A stretch of 64,000 nt of DNA from Psoroptes ovis (GCA_002943765.1 PQWQ01000002.1:4402001-4466000), one strand, 5' to 3'. Counted from the stretch's first letter, positions 27,401 to 42,730 are shown. Translations and numbers: made by a program. The notes: generated from the sequence alone by a model not told the origin.

Positions 27401-30400
27401 AAATTCTTTGAAAAAAAAATTACATCAGCAGGAGGCTACATGATAATGGCGGAGCAATATTAATAATAATATTTCTATTATTGTTTTTAGTTGAATATAA
27501 TGGGTTAATCAATCTAATACATCATCGAATTTCAGGATTTTTTCAAACCACAACAAACGTCCAAACGCACACACACACACACACAAACATAATTAAAATT
27601 ATCATTCACATAATGAACACTAAACGACGATCATTACTATTATTATTATTATGATAATGGAATTATAATATAATTTTGAGATAATTGATTCAGCTATTAA
27701 ATATTATCATATAATCATAGAACAAGAATTAAATTACACACAATAATAATAATATAATATTAGCCATTATCATAGTTAAATGAGCGAAAAAAAGGCTAAA
27801 ATCAAAAGAAATTATACAAAAATTAAACCATTGTTTAATGATGATGATGATAATGATACTGATGATAATAATAGCGATAATGTGCTAATGATAATGTGTT
27901 AATGATGATATTTTTCATAAAGAATTTTTTTTTACAGCAGAAATTCGAAGAAAATGGATGAAGAAAGTAAAGAATCACATAGATTAAAGTAAATTCAATC
28001 ATTAGATTCATTATTATTATATATTCTCTATTTTTATACCAAATTAAATAGCTTTAAATATAATCAAAGTGCATGATATTTATCGATATTATTAATATTA
28101 ATGAAAATAATTAACTAGTGTTATATTTTGAATAATAATAATAATAACAATAATTACAATAATAATGAAACACGTGGCAAATTTTTGAACGTGTGAAACC
28201 AGTGCAAATATAATGAATTCATCAATCTACCTTATGTTTTAGGCGCTTGTCGCGCAGTACCCTTATGTGCATGTCGGATCAAACAATAATATTCGGGGAT
28301 TTATTTTTCTGTATCGTTGGTTGTTCAAAGAAAAATAGAAATCAAAAATCAACCACTAATCAATTTTCAAAACAATATCGATTCACAAATCAATGAAAAT
28401 CAAATCCGTGCGAAAATTGTTATTGTCATTATTATTTTCTTTTCATTTCAATAATAATAATAAAATCAAATATTCACTGCATAGCATACGTTCGGATGTG
28501 TATGATTTGATTGATTTATCAAAAAAAAGAAAGGAAAAAACTGACTGACTTTAACAAAAACTCTATTATTATATTATTAATATGTGTGCGTGTGTGTTTT
28601 TATATGGTAAAATTTACCGTAATTGAGTGGCATTTAATTAAAATTTATAACACCGTTTCGGAATATTATTGAATAATAATAATATTTTTTGAAAGGAAAT
28701 GTGTGTGTTACATTTGACAAGCTACAAACAACAGCTACAACAACAACGACAACAATGAATTTCATTATTTTGAGAATATTGAACAAAATATTTGAAAAAA
28801 ATTACATTGTTTACTAGTTTTATTATCAGTCAAAAAGTTTGACATATCAATATTTTAATCGTTTTTTATTATGATAATTTTTTTTTTCATTTTTCTAACG
28901 GTGATATGTTGTTGTTGTTGTTCGCTTTCAGCAATCGTAGCAATCAACAAACAACAACAACGACAGATTCAAATAAATGATTGTGTATATGTGTGCGACG
29001 AGGAAAGTAAGCCAAAAAAAAATTGACTAAAAACTAATTGTATTTATTAGTTTTAATTAATTTTTTTCGTATTTTTTCAATCAAATAATATTCTGATGAC
29101 ACGTGTGTGTGTGTGTGTATCAATGAAGGCGAAAGAAAAATGAAATGCAATAAAATTGATTTGAATTTGAATTTGAAAAATGAAAATTGAAATTTCATTT
29201 TTTTTGCATTTGGAATTTGAATTTTGAAATTTTGAATAAAATATAAAAATTATGACAAACAAAACAAAATATATATCAGACATATCACCAATAATTGAAA
29301 AAAACTATCAAAATTTTGGACCAGCATTTTTCATGCTGAATTTTCTACTTTTTTCTTGGGAAAAAATGACAATTATTCATTTATATTTTTCTATGTAAAT
29401 TAGATCATTGAATTTGCATTCAAATCAATTTCATTTATCATAGAAATTTAATTTGAAGAAATATTTTTGTTCGGCAAACAAAATATGCCGACAAAATTCT
29501 TCAACAATACTGGCGTCTCTATTGTCTGCATCGTCAACAATTATTGTTATTATTTCAACTACAATGATAACAGTTATTTTGGCTATTAAAAGGTAAAATA
29601 TATTTTTTTTCATTCATTGTCAATGGTGTATGTCTGCAACGAAAAATTTGCCGCCAACATTTTCATTGCAATTATTCAACAAATCAAAAGTTATTTGAAT
29701 TTGAATTCAGCGAGAAAAGAAAAATGTCATAGTCGATCAAGAACGAAAAATTCAAATATATCATTTTGTATTCATTTACGAATGAAATTTGTTTCGAAGA
29801 GATGAGGAAAGAAATTACGTGGAAATTTCTCTTTTCTTTCAACAAATTTGGTTTGAAATTAATCTAAGAAAACAATAGCATTTGCCGATAATTATTGGCG
29901 AGAAAATTTTCGCATTGAATTTGAATTCAAAGCAAAAAAAATTTAATTTACTTTGATTTTTTTTTTCGATAAATTTAGGCTATGATATCACACATATTGG
30001 TTGTAACAGCATGTGATATTGCAAGAATCTTGTCGAAGCGAGAAATTTCAAAAAAAAAAAAAAACATAAATTCAATTGTATCATCATCAACAACAAAACG
30101 ATTGACAAGTTCGATTGAATTTCTTGAGAAAAAAAAATAGATAAGACTTAGTTTATTTTATTTTTCTTTTATTGACCAGTAAGAAACAAATAAACTTCGA
30201 ACAAATAGAAAAATAATTATCGATTTTACTCTAAATTCATCGAATATCAAAAAAAAAAAAAAAGAGAGAAATTACTTTCAATCAAATAATGATACATGGT
30301 GTACACAAATGTGCTGACTATTTGATTATTTGATGAAATTGACAACAACAAAAAAAGACAATTTATCGATATTTATTCACTGTTCTGATGATATTTATTG

Positions 30401-33400
30401 CCTTTAGGCATTGATTTTTTTTTTTGGTTCGAAATATATTCATGTTCATTAATTCAATGTTCATTGCTAATATTATAAATTATTGTAACGAAAATTGCAT
30501 AAAACATCATTCATCATTCATTTATCTTTGAATTTTGCATTTGAATTAAAATCGAAAAAAAAGAAAATGACTACCGACAACGATAATTTCAATTATTATA
30601 ATCAAAATACATGAAATAAATAAATAAAGAGTTAATTTTTTTTTCGTCAATCAATACACACACACCATTGTTATCATCATCACACACAGCAACAATAAAC
30701 ATCATTAAATATTCATTTTATGAAAATTATATTTAAATGTTCATAATTTTTATGCCATAAGTTAGAGCTTAAATGTTTTTTAAATGAGTTTTGGCTAAAT
30801 GTAATTACAAAGAAATACATTTGAATCATGTTTTCAAATCCAAATATCATTTGTTTGAAACGTGTTTACTATAGTAAAAAAAGATTAACTTTAAGCTTGC
30901 TGGCGTAAGTAATTTGAAAATTATATTTTCCAGAAAAAAATGAGAAAATTTCCTTCAACATCACAACAAAGAAAATGAAAATATCAAATTTTTACTTTAT
31001 TAAAATGACATTAAAATTATGAATATCATTTTTTAAAAAAATAATTTCAATTCCTAAACTAAAATCACGCATGCTAAAATCGACCTATGATGGTGCGGAT
31101 GATCAACGACCGATACAATAAGAGAAATATATTTTTTATATTAAATTAATTGAATCAATAATTGAATTATTGAATCAATTTTCTTTGTGAAATTATCACT
31201 TTTGATAATTTTATATTATAATAACCATAATAATAAAATGAAATTTTCAATTTAAAATTTAAAAAATTTACGAAAAAAATTAAAATTTTCATTAATATTA
31301 TGGCAAATATAATAACAATAATGATACTTTAATAGATAATTTGAAAATTTTAAAAAATGTAATTTATAATGAAATAATAATAATAATAATTCAATTCATT
31401 TCATTTATGTCAATTTGGAATCAAACGTGGAAGAAAAAAATGAACATTAATATTTGTGGAAAAATACATTTTCCATACTTTTTTTCCAATATAAATTTAG
31501 GTTCAATTTTTCCGTTTCAATTCAACATTTTTTGGATATAGAAGCAGCAGCAGCAGCATCAGCAGCGATAAACGGTTTATTTCTCTATTCGGGATTCCAA
31601 AGAAATTGTTTTTAAATGATTTTTTTTTTTTCACTCAATTTTTTTTTGTGTTAAGTGAACTGTATTTTTTTGGCTTTATCAGAGAAAAAAAAATACAAAT
31701 AAAATAATGACGATCAACGATCAATGATGATGATGATGATTATTAAACAGTTAAACATTGAAATAATAATTATTATTTTCTATAATATACACATTTTCGC
31801 TGGTATATTTCGCTTCAATAAACTCTTTCAAAAGAAAAAAGAATTGAATTATCAAACGAAGAGTGAAAGAGGAATTTTTTTTTTCTTTTTTGGAAAAATA
31901 AAAATTGAATCCATTAAAATCCATTGATTACTGCATTTATTTTCTTTTTTTTCAATTTTCTGGTTTCCATTTACCAACAACACACACACACACACACACA
32001 CACACTGACGCATCTGTGCATTGTGTCTATGTCTGCATGTTGCTGCATTCAACCAACAACAATGAACAATTTTAAACTTGTTTAAAATTGAATTTTTCTC
32101 ATTTTCAAATTTAATTCAATTCTCTTTTTCTTCAATATATTTACAATGAATCGATTATATATGTTTTTGTATGTATTCAAACACAGTTTGCGTTGTGTAC
32201 GATGTATGTGATGCATTAAATGCGAAAACCATACACACAATTTCATTGTTTGAATTGTTCAATTTAAAATTTTTTTTGCTTGCAAAAATAATCATTTATT
32301 GAAAACCCTATATATGTGACGATGATGATGGTCGTGAATCGAGGATTTTTCGATGCTTCCAAGGATTGATTCTATTCAATGCAATTTTTTAGGTAAAATT
32401 TTCGGGTAAATTGGGAATATTATTTTTCGTTTTAAATTTTAAAATTGGTCATTTCGTTAAAATCATAATTTAGTTTAATTTAATTTAAATTCAATCAAAT
32501 TAAATCAAAAAATCTAAATTTCAACTTGAAAAATTATGACCAAAGTCACGATAATTGAAATTTTTCATTTTTTTTCGCTTGAAGAGAAATTTTCACTAAA
32601 TATATCATTCAACTACAATTCAAACACAAGAATAAAACAAAAACATCAATCGTCGATCAACTGCCGTTTCATTGGAGGGAAAAAAACGTTTAGATTTAAT
32701 TTTAGACACAAAAGCAAAATATCAATGAAATGAAATCAAATATCAATCAAACAGTATAGTTACATTGGCAGTGAATTTTGGCTACAGTAATTTTTCATTC
32801 AAATACATATTCAAAAACCAAACCAAAAATTGACAACTGTTTTCTTCTTTTGATTTAATTTGAATACGTTTTTATGAAAAAAATAACATTTGATTATTAT
32901 TGAAATAATAATGATAACAATAATCAAAAACGATTATAGACACTAATATAACGCTAATAATATGATTATTATAATTGAATAAACAAATACAAAAGAATTT
33001 TTTCTTTTTCAATTCTTTTTTTGTTCATTTTTTTTCAGTGGTCGCTACAGTTGTTGTTGTAGTTATTTGGTATTATTGTTTAGTTTTGTTGGTTGGATAC
33101 AACACACAGATGACAAAAAAAAAGTCAATTGAATTTTTTTTCGAGGAGTAAAATGAAAAAAAAAACAATTCAAGTATAGTTAAATCAAGTCCAAATCAAA
33201 ACTGACAGCAGCAGCGGCAGTAGTCGAATCAGTAAATCAATTTTCAATTTTGCAAAAAACTCAAACTATTTTCGATAATAATAATAATAATAACAATAAT
33301 ATCTTCATTATTATTATTATAATTCACACAATTGAAATTCAATTACAAACAATAAAAAAATGAACGCAAAAAAAAAGACTAAAAATAATAGAAAATCAAT

Positions 33401-36250
33401 TCAAATCAATGATTTCAAGTGTTGTGTATAAAAAATTACGGCATGAATATATATTTTTAAATTGTAATAATAATAACAATAAAATGATTACCGTTTTATT
33501 TATTTATTCATTCATTTTTCACCATTTACATTCATTTGATACATATAAATCATCATCGAATAAAATATATACTAAATTCAAACAATGTATTCAAAAAAAT
33601 TTCTTTTGCAAATGGAAATTGGAAAAAAAACACATACATTTGTGTTCAACATATACGCTACACATATACAGCAACACAAATGAATGAATGAATGAATGAA
33701 TGAAGCTATCAACATCACTTAATAAGGCCTATTATCGAATAATGATGATGATGACAATATAAATGTCATCATCATTTATCAACAGTGGTAAAATGTGTGT
33801 GTGTGTTAGTGTGTGCATGTCGATGTGTTTGTCGATTGATGAAGTTGTCCAAAAAAAAATTCGAGAAAAAAAGACTGAAACACACCAGACAATTGATTCG
33901 TGTATGTATTCAATTGAATTTGACAAAAAGCAAAAAATTCAATTCAATTCAATTTTTAATTCATTCAATCAAAAGAAAGAATGGAAAAAAAGTCAATTTT
34001 TAGGAGACACAAAGTTTCAACGAACGAAAAAAAAATTCAAAAGTTTTCCCAAATGTGATGAAAATATGGATGGATTGTTATTGATATATGCGTGGTATGA
34101 TTGGTGGTGGCAATACATTTGGATGAACCAGAAAAAAATCACAAAAAATTTCATACATATGAAGTTGTTGACAGAAATCAATTAAATTTGAACAAAAAAA
34201 AACTTATTTTATTTAAAATTTCCGTAACACAATTTAGGTGTGCTAAATACAATTTAAGTAGCTTTAGCTACCAATCATCGATAGTATTATTATTATCATT
34301 ATTATACGGACATTAAATGATAATTTTAAAATGGCACACACACTAACTGGCAGACAAATCAAAATTTTATTCAATTTTTGGCTGTCATTTTGTGAATTTT
34401 CAATTGAAGTCCATGTTCAAATTCATTTCAATATTAAATTTTTAAATAACTGGATAATTTTTGTTTTTTTTCTTTTTGCATTTCATTCCGGTTCACAATC
34501 AATAACAATGAATTTTCGGAAAAAAAGAAAATCATTTAGATATCATTTAACTCATACACGCTGCTATTGTATTATGAAAAATGTGACCATTGGTCAATAA
34601 TAATTGTAATTGTAATGGCTGAAGAAATTTTTTTTTTTCAAAACAAGAATCATTCAACCGAAATTCATTAAATAAGTCAATAGAATAGAATAACATAACA
34701 ATGACAACAACAACAACAACAACAATGGTGACAATGAATTTTAAATTGACAACCCGAAAATGACTCCCATACAAAACTGTATGTGGAATGAATGACGAAT
34801 AATCTAAAGTATCATTTCAACAACAACAACAACAACAACAGCAGCTAAACAAGATAGAGTCAGTAGTAACAATAATGATAATAGCAAATAATAATCGTAC
34901 GGAAATGACACAAACAACAACTTGATTTCAAAAACGTTTTCGAATGAAAAAAAAATGTTGTTCATGTCTATGAATGGTGTATCGTTTGTAAACGACAATA
35001 ATCGAGAAGAAGAAAAAAAGGTCTAAACTATTATACATTGTACTTGTGTTGTATTTTTATTATTATCATTATTAATTTCGAAATAATAACAATAAGTCTT
35101 TTTATAGATTTTAGATGTTGATTTAGTAGTCAGTATTATAAAGTTTGACAACTCTATCAAGTTTCTGTAAAATGATTTAAATTTTGTTAGCAGAAAATGA
35201 AAAATTTCAAATGAAATTATTTTCAATAAATATCTTTGATTATCAATTGATTAGTGATTGGAAAGTGTGAAGACGAAAAGCGTATTCATTTTTTGCATTG
35301 ATGAAAAACAAATCAACATTAAATTATTATTGTTTTGTTTGAATTTATAAGCTTTATTTAATAAAACAAAATGCTTTATTTATTAAATCTCTATGTATCT
35401 CTATTAAATTTCGAGTAAATGAAAATAAAAAACAACGACAATAATCGTTATAATAATAAAATCAACAACAATAATGAATATACAAAAAGCCAATTGACAC
35501 AATCACTATAATTCTATTATGTAATAATAATGTTAATAATAATAATAGAAAAACGACAGCAATAATAACAATAAACTACCAATTAAGTTTGATAGTTTTG
35601 ATTTTCAAAACAGTTATTTAGGTTTTTTTAGTATATTACATTGAAATAATCTATGAATATATAGCGAATGGTGAATAAAATGAAAAAATAACGATAATGG
35701 TGATAATAACAATAATAATGATCACCAATAAACACTTGCCATGTGTCAAGTGAGCTATCGTTGGCTGCTGCTTTGGGTTTAGGTTTAGGGTACGCTTACC
35801 AAAACACTGTTGAAATGATATAGAAATTTTTATTTTGTTTTTTTTTCTCGATAATATAGCATGAAATATGAATCATGTACATAGCATCAAAATAATGCAA
35901 GCTATGAACAACGATCGCACATTTGTTTATCGTTTGAATTATTATTAAAATCGATGTTTATTATTACATAATGACTTGAACTAAATAAAATAATAGATTG
36001 ACTAAATTGAATTTTTATTTCATTTTTGTATTTGCTTTCAATTTGACTACTTACTTTGTTTTAACTTCGTCTTTTTGTTGTTCTAAATTGAATAATTTGA
36101 TTTGAAGCTCATTGAAATCAAACGAAATCAAGAATCAATGTAAATTGAAATAACATATTTTTTGCATGAAGCATATTCATGAATATCGAAAGGAATAAGA
36201 GGAGAAAATTTTCAATTTAGTCCGATTATTTTCATATTATTTCATTCAAT
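19117..36250. other. intergenic, AT-rich, no convincing gene
   Basis: About 17 kb with no open frame that resembles a protein family on either strand. Frames present are short and composed of Lys/Asn/Ile/Phe or His runs from AT-rich and CAT repeats. The longest (about 100-140 codons near 20486, 25246 and 33763) show no domain, splice signals or non-repeat composition. Simple repeats include a paired poly-A/poly-T near 21110-21174, (CAT)n near 24426-24460 and (CA)n at 31981-32005. A less AT-rich patch lies at 28231-28290 with no identity I can assign. Confidence 0.55.
31981..32005. repeat. (CA)n microsatellite
   Basis: Twelve perfect CA units. Confidence 0.9.
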
Positions 36251-36252
36251 TA

Positions 36253-36333
36253 TTAGGTTGTCCGAAAAATTTTTGCCAATTTTCAGACTGTTTTTCAATT
36301 AGTAAATCGGCAAAAACTTTCAGGACAACCTAA
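36253..36333. mobile_element. 81-bp mariner-type MITE
   Basis: Ends TTAGGTTGTCC and GGACAACCTAA are perfect inverted repeats; pairing continues inward for about 24 bp with few mismatches (TTTTTGCC against GGCAAAAA). TA dinucleotides at 36251-36252 and 36334-36335 are the expected Tc1/mariner target duplication. TTAGGTTG is the usual terminal sequence of many arthropod mariners. There is no room for a transposase, so it is non-autonomous. Confidence 0.8.
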
Positions 36334-36335
36334 TA

Positions 36336-39300
36336 TATCAATGTACCTAGGCCCGGGCCGTTTTTCCGTATACGCATAACAACTGAAGGAAATTGATAAA
36401 TTTTTCGGTACAAAAAAATGAATGAGAATAATAATGACAGAATGTAATTTGATATTAATGCAAATTTCATGTGGAAATTTGAATGAATGTAAAAAAAATT
36501 GAAATTGAAAAATTGCAATTTTTCTTATATCAAATAATTTCAAATGTGACAATGTGATTTTTGATATTCTCTGTACAATTTGATTCAAATTTTCATTTTT
36601 TGAATAGAATTTAATTTAATTTTGATTCTCGATTATCATTGAATCTTTGAATTATAATAATTATTATTATGACAAAATAATGAATAAATAATGATCATTA
36701 TTAAATATTCAATTTATTCAATTTTTTTCTCAGGAAGAATGAAGAAAATAATTAAGAAAATGAAGGACATTTCTCGATTCTAAGCAAAATGGATGAAAAA
36801 ATGGATGCAAATAATGGAAATATTAATTAAATTGTCTAAGATTTGAAACGTCATTAGGATCATCAACGAATAACAACAAAAAGAAACTGTAAAATATTAT
36901 TGAACTGTAATATTGAAATTTTCTTCAATTTTCAAATTTTCGTATCGATTTTGCGCTATTTTTTTTTCCTAAGCAAATAATAAAATTGATAATAATAATA
37001 ATAATACGAACATCCGTAATTCACGATTTTCAAGTGTGCGAATTGAATTTTTTGGAATTTATTATTCAAAATTTGATTTTAGTGGCTAACTTTTTAAAGT
37101 TTTTTAAATGTTTCAAAGAAAACAGTCAACGAAACTTTGAAATAAAACGAATCAAATTGAATATGAATTGAATGAATAATAATGATAATAATATAATAAT
37201 AATTTATAATGAGAAACAGTATTAAAAGGCAATAAATTTTGTGTCAAAAATATAATTTAAAAGGAATAATAACGAAAAAAGTTTCAATTTGAATTTCAAT
37301 TTTTTTTTGCTGAACACCAGCATAGAAGCTATGTGCATGCTGCAGCACCAGCAGCCTGTGCATCGTGTGTAACCCGTTATTGATGATATTTTGAATTAAG
37401 AAATTTTTTTCTGGGCAAAAAATACCGAAAATAAATCGATTGATTTAAAAATTTTTCAATGGCATCACATATATATAAGAATATAAGTCGACAACACGCC
37501 TGGATGCCAGATTCTGCGGGAGAAATGAGAATTTTTATTATTAATTTTAAAATAAATTTCCTAGATTTTCTCTACTTCTTCTTCGACTAAATCCAACATC
37601 AATCAATTTATTTTTATTATTTTTTTTTCTAATGAAAAAATAATACATTTTTTTCCATCGAAAAATAAGTTGAATTTATTGACACATTTGATTAAATGGG
37701 AAATATAGAGAATATAATTGGAAAAATAGATCCAAAATTTGACATTTTACAGAATTTTTTACATTGAAATCGTTATTTCCTCGGAATTCTGCCAATTTTC
37801 TTTCATTTTTCTCATTCATTTTTCGATTAAATTATTTATTTGAAATTGAATGGAAATAGAAAATAAAAATGAAAACTAATTCATTTCAAATTGAATCCGA
37901 AATAGGAATTCTCTAAATTGAATTTGAAATCGATGATCATCTATTAATATAAATGAAATTGAAAAGAGAAATAATAATAAGAAGAAAATTTGTGATATCA
38001 AATTTATTTATTTATTCATTTAATAGTTCAAATAAATAAAATGTTTATATTTGAGATATTATATAATCAAGATAAACATGGCGAAAATCATTTCGACTAA
38101 AATTGTTCATAAACATGACAATATCATGATATATATAGAGAAAATAGATGATTATTATTGGACCTTTTTTATTTACTTCAAGATAAGAAAATTATTTTTC
38201 TATATTCTGTATTATTATTATTATTGAATTTGTACGCATATAGAAAAATAATTTTCAATAAAAATTTAATGCATGTAATGTAATGTGTTATATTATACTC
38301 ATATATATGAATGCAATGGCGAATTATAACAAATGAAATTAAATAATAATCAAAATTATATCAAAGTGAATATATAATAGTCAATTCAAACAGCGAATGA
38401 TGACGATGATGATGACCAAAACGAAATTTTTACCACGAATATTGTGGAAAAACAAAGTGAAGAAAGGAAAAAAGGAGAGAAAAAAAGTATTTCTTATCTT
38501 TGTTGTTGATAATATTTTCAAGATAAGAAAAAAAAATGAATCGACTAAACAGAAAAGAGTATGATTCTGTTTTCATTGGTACTTTGGTCACGTGTACAAA
38601 GTGAGTTTTTCTTTTTTGTCAATTCCACAAATGTGTGACCGTAAAACCGGTGGACTAAACCATTCATTCATTGTTGTTGTTGGTGTTCATTTCATAATTT
38701 CAAATATATGACTTATGACAAAGTTTTTTCGATTCTTTTTCAAAGACAAAAAAAAATTTTTTTTTGATCATTTGATCTTCGATCAACCAAATATCTGAGA
38801 GGAGAAGTAACATTGATTTCAACAATATTCACATCTACAAACACACACACACACACACGTTTATGTGTGTATAATGATGACGAAAAAAAAAAAAGAAAAA
38901 AATGATCAGACACGTGTCATAATCTAAAATATTTAAAATGACTTATTTTCGATCAAATAATCACAGAATCAGAATAATAATAATAATGATAATCATTATT
39001 ATTATTATTATTACCGTTTTTATGGTTTAACTACGACTATTATTATCATTCAATTCATTTCAATTCAATGCAAACACAACACATGAATTGAATATATGTC
39101 AATATTAGCTTCTGCATGTTTGATTCTTGGATTTCAATTCTACGAAACAGAAAAAATAAGTGAACGATTAGAGTAAAATGAGAGAGTAAATAAAAATATG
39201 TATTTACACATACATACACACACATGTTTACATATTCAAAAATGTATTCAAAGCTACAAATGTAAACTCTTTCGATTTTATTTGTTGTTGATTGATGAAG

Positions 39301-41409
39301 TTAATTATGGATATGTACGAAAATGGATAACAAAGAAATGACATACATGAGGGAGAGAATTTGAAAAAAATACAACCGGAAACATGCACGGAATGTAAAT
39401 TTTCAATGTAAACATGCACATATTTGTGTGCATCATTATCACAATTACAATTATTCAAACTCATTTAACACATATTTTGAAATTTATCATTATTATCATC
39501 ATTAATGCTATTATTATTATTATCATTATTATCCGTATAATCGTACAGCATTAATCGTTTAAATCATTAATTCATCCTGTAGAATTATAGTCGAAAAATT
39601 TTGAATGAAATTTCTTCAATCAACAGCGTAAAAAAAAACTGAATAAAATTCAAGTTGAACAAATTCAATTCAGCGAAAGTTGAACCGAGAAAAAAACCGC
39701 AAGCGGTCCTACAATCGATTTGTATTTGTACGATGCATTATTTTTAATTTGAAAATTCAAATATTGATATTGATATTGATATTGATGATGATGACAAACA
39801 TTTTCAATGACCAATCATCATCATCATCACCATCATCAGCATCATGATCAAATATTTGAAAATTTTACAAAAGTAAATACAAATATCAAGTATAAATGTA
39901 CAGATCATCATCAGGAAGAAATTTGTATCAATGATATTACAAACATTATCATCATCATCATGATATTATTACTGTAATAATAATATTATCACATTAATTT
40001 TAAAAGTTGAAAAAAATTGGGGGAAAATCAGTGAAACTTGTAATATATAAAATTTCAATATTGTTTCAATATTATCACCATTACCATCACCACCACTATC
40101 ACCAACATCATCATCATATTGCACCCACTGTGAACATTATTATTCTGTTTTTTTTTTTCGTATTAATATTAATATTTTCAAACAAAGATTTCTTATAATT
40201 TTCAAAACCAAAACAGAGAGATACAGATAGGAAAAAACGTCAACATTTTCATTTTTAATTTTGAATTTTTTTTTTCATTTTATTTATTAAGTAAATCTAA
40301 ATGGAATTAAATTTAATCCCTAAATGTGTGTCTGTGTGTGTTTGTAAAATTCATTTTGATCATTCTTTTGAGATAATAATAAATCTAAATTGGAAAAAGT
40401 TGGTGAAATAAGAAAATGAAAATTTCGATAGCAAAAACTATTATCATTGTCGCATCGTTATTTGTTGTTTTTTTTCGCTTTGATTCATAATAAAAATCAA
40501 TTTAAAATTAAAATAAAACTTGATAAATAATCCACATTCATACACACACACACATGATACACCCACATCATCATCATCATCGGTGGTGGTGGCCACTTAT
40601 ACCATACACACAAAACATATACTTTTATATAATAAAAATAATAATTTATATTTGTATTAAAAAATCACTTAATTTCTACGAACCAGAACAAAAAAAAAAA
40701 AAAACTTGATTTTCAAATTGAAAATTTTCAAAGCAAATTTTCATTTGCACAGCATGCGATTGTTTGTGTGTGTTTGGTGCAATTTTTTTTTTCGTTTCAA
40801 ATACTTTTACTTTTACACTTTAATGTAATTTTACCATTGCCATTAAATTGATGTTTTTTTTTGAAACACAAATGATATTATTGTTATTAAAAATTTTCGT
40901 ATAATATGATATTTATATCAGAATTATATAATGATAATCATAATAATAATAAGGATACATTCAGTAGCAGTGAAATATTAGAATAGAAAATATTAATAAT
41001 AATAATAATTTAATAATAATAATCAAAACAGATTGAGATTTTTGTTTTTTTTATAAACATTTTCAAACAGCAAGTAGTAATCAGTCAAAATAATAATAGA
41101 AATAAACAAATGAAACAATGAAAATATGTGTGACATTGTCAAAATGAAACAAAAAAAAAGAAATAATAGGATTGTGAAACAAAAACATCATTATTCACAA
41201 TTAAATCAAATATTTTTCTTTGTGGACCTGAATAGAATATCATAGAATTTTGATAATATTAACGCAACATGACTTGAAAATCAAATTTAATTTGTTATTG
41301 AATTTCAATTTGAATCACATATTGAAACATTGATTTCGATGCGATATATGTATCAATGTATTGAATTGAACAAAATCAAATATTCTATGAAATCTATGAA
41401 AAATTAGTA
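36336..41409. other. intergenic, AT-rich, no gene seen
   Basis: No protein-like frame. Contains a GC palindrome (GGCCCGGGCC within 36347-36361), two GC-richer patches at 37313-37375 and 37485-37525 of unknown meaning, four units of GATATT near 39764-39786, and several CAT and CA runs. Confidence 0.55.
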
Positions 41410-41417
41410 GAAAAATT
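41410..41417. repeat. left 8-bp target-site duplication (GAAAAATT)
   Basis: Matches 46519-46526 exactly. Confidence 0.85.
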
Positions 41418-41446
41418 GGTTTATGTCAAGTAAAGAGTCTCCCGTT
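41418..41446 (+). repeat. left terminal inverted repeat of Merlin-like element
   Basis: 29 bp, exact reverse complement of 46490-46518. Confidence 0.93.
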
Positions 41447-42592
41447 TTAAATTAAAAAATCCCCGATAGAGGCCGACACGCGTTAAATTAATTTTTACAC
41501 TTAAATCTGAGAATTTTTTCTTTTATAATCTTAAATCGATTAATGATTGATTGCAGCATTTTAAATGTGAATTCTACAATCATATTTAATCTATAGCATC
41601 AAGATTTTGACATTTTCAGATGTCGAAAGTTTTAAATTTTATGTTATTAAGAATTGTGGTCGTCAAATTTAAGATTTGAATATAGTAAAATCACATGGAA
41701 TCACGAGCAAAAATATATGCTTATAATAAAATCTAGTTGTTTGAAAAAGGAAAAATGATATAACGATTGCAAAAAAGTATGGTAAAATCAAGTTAGTAAT
41801 TTGAACAAGAAACAAATTTATTTGACTTTTTTGAATTATTATTTACAACACGCAGAATAACAAATTTTTTACAATGGATCATAGTGATATATATAATTAT
41901 TAAGATGATGAACATTGATTAATGGGCCAATTGTACAAATAACATGAATTAAAAGAAATGATGTGGTCAATTATGATAATGATTACAGATTGATTATGCA
42001 AATCGAATAGATAATAGCTATGATGATAATAATGGTCAATGATTATGATGATTAAAATCCAATTATGACAATAATAAATCAACATCTTGACAAAAAATCA
42101 AATAAGTCCTTGAGAATTCAATGGCTAAGTAGATTTTGATATCTAAATCAATTATTATTATGAAAAAATCATTAAAAATTGCGAATCTAATCTATTAAGC
42201 TAATCGAATTATTATAAAAATTAATAAAAAACAAAATTAAAAATATCAAATTAACAAAAATTAATAAAAAAAATGATATGAATTGATATAATTTTTGATC
42301 AATGATGAATTAAATGATGATAAGGTGATCACATCATTGACATTGAAATTGATGATTGCTAATGATCAATGATTTCAATGAATGAGTTGATGATGAATGA
42401 CTATCTACAATAATGAAAATGATGGATTTGAATTTTTAAAAGTGAATTAAAACGAATAAATAAACTAAAAATGTAAATAAAATAATGATGACAATGATAC
42501 AAAATTAAATTAGATGAAATTAACCTAAAAATTAATAATGTAATGATAAATCAATAATTAAACTAATTAAATAATTCAACAATAATTGATCT
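41447..42592. other. left interior of Merlin-like element, no gene seen
   Basis: AT-rich, no protein-like frame. Starts with the imperfect second inverted block (CGATAGAGGCCG near 41465) that pairs with a related block near 46462-46474 on the other side. Confidence 0.6.
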
Positions 42593-42730
42593 CGCAAGAT
42601 CGCAAAAACGCGAATCAAGATTTATTTGATTCATTGTTGAATACAATGTTTCAAATTTAAATTTGCCCATAAAATTCTGCAGCCAGCCAGAATTATCTAT
42701 ACAGAATAACCATCATGGAAACAATTTTTT
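42593..42730 (+). repeat. left arm of internal fold-back (inverted copy of transposase 3' end)
   Basis: Inverted relative to 43256-43463. The plus strand re-encodes QDRKNANQDLFDSLLN, identical to the C-terminal part of the transposase, then continues with the downstream sequence (TGCCCATAAAATTCTGCAGC). It lacks an 80-bp piece (43337-43416) present in the other arm. Confidence 0.85.

Noticed and set aside
33763..34185. 140-codon frame as a gene
   Set aside because: Starts in CAT and GT repeats, is rich in Lys/Gln/Phe runs and overlaps two equally long frames; looks like chance.
35768..35789. TTTAGG-like doublet (GGTTTAGGTTTAGGG)
   Set aside because: Only two to three units and not the arthropod TTAGG; treated as chance.
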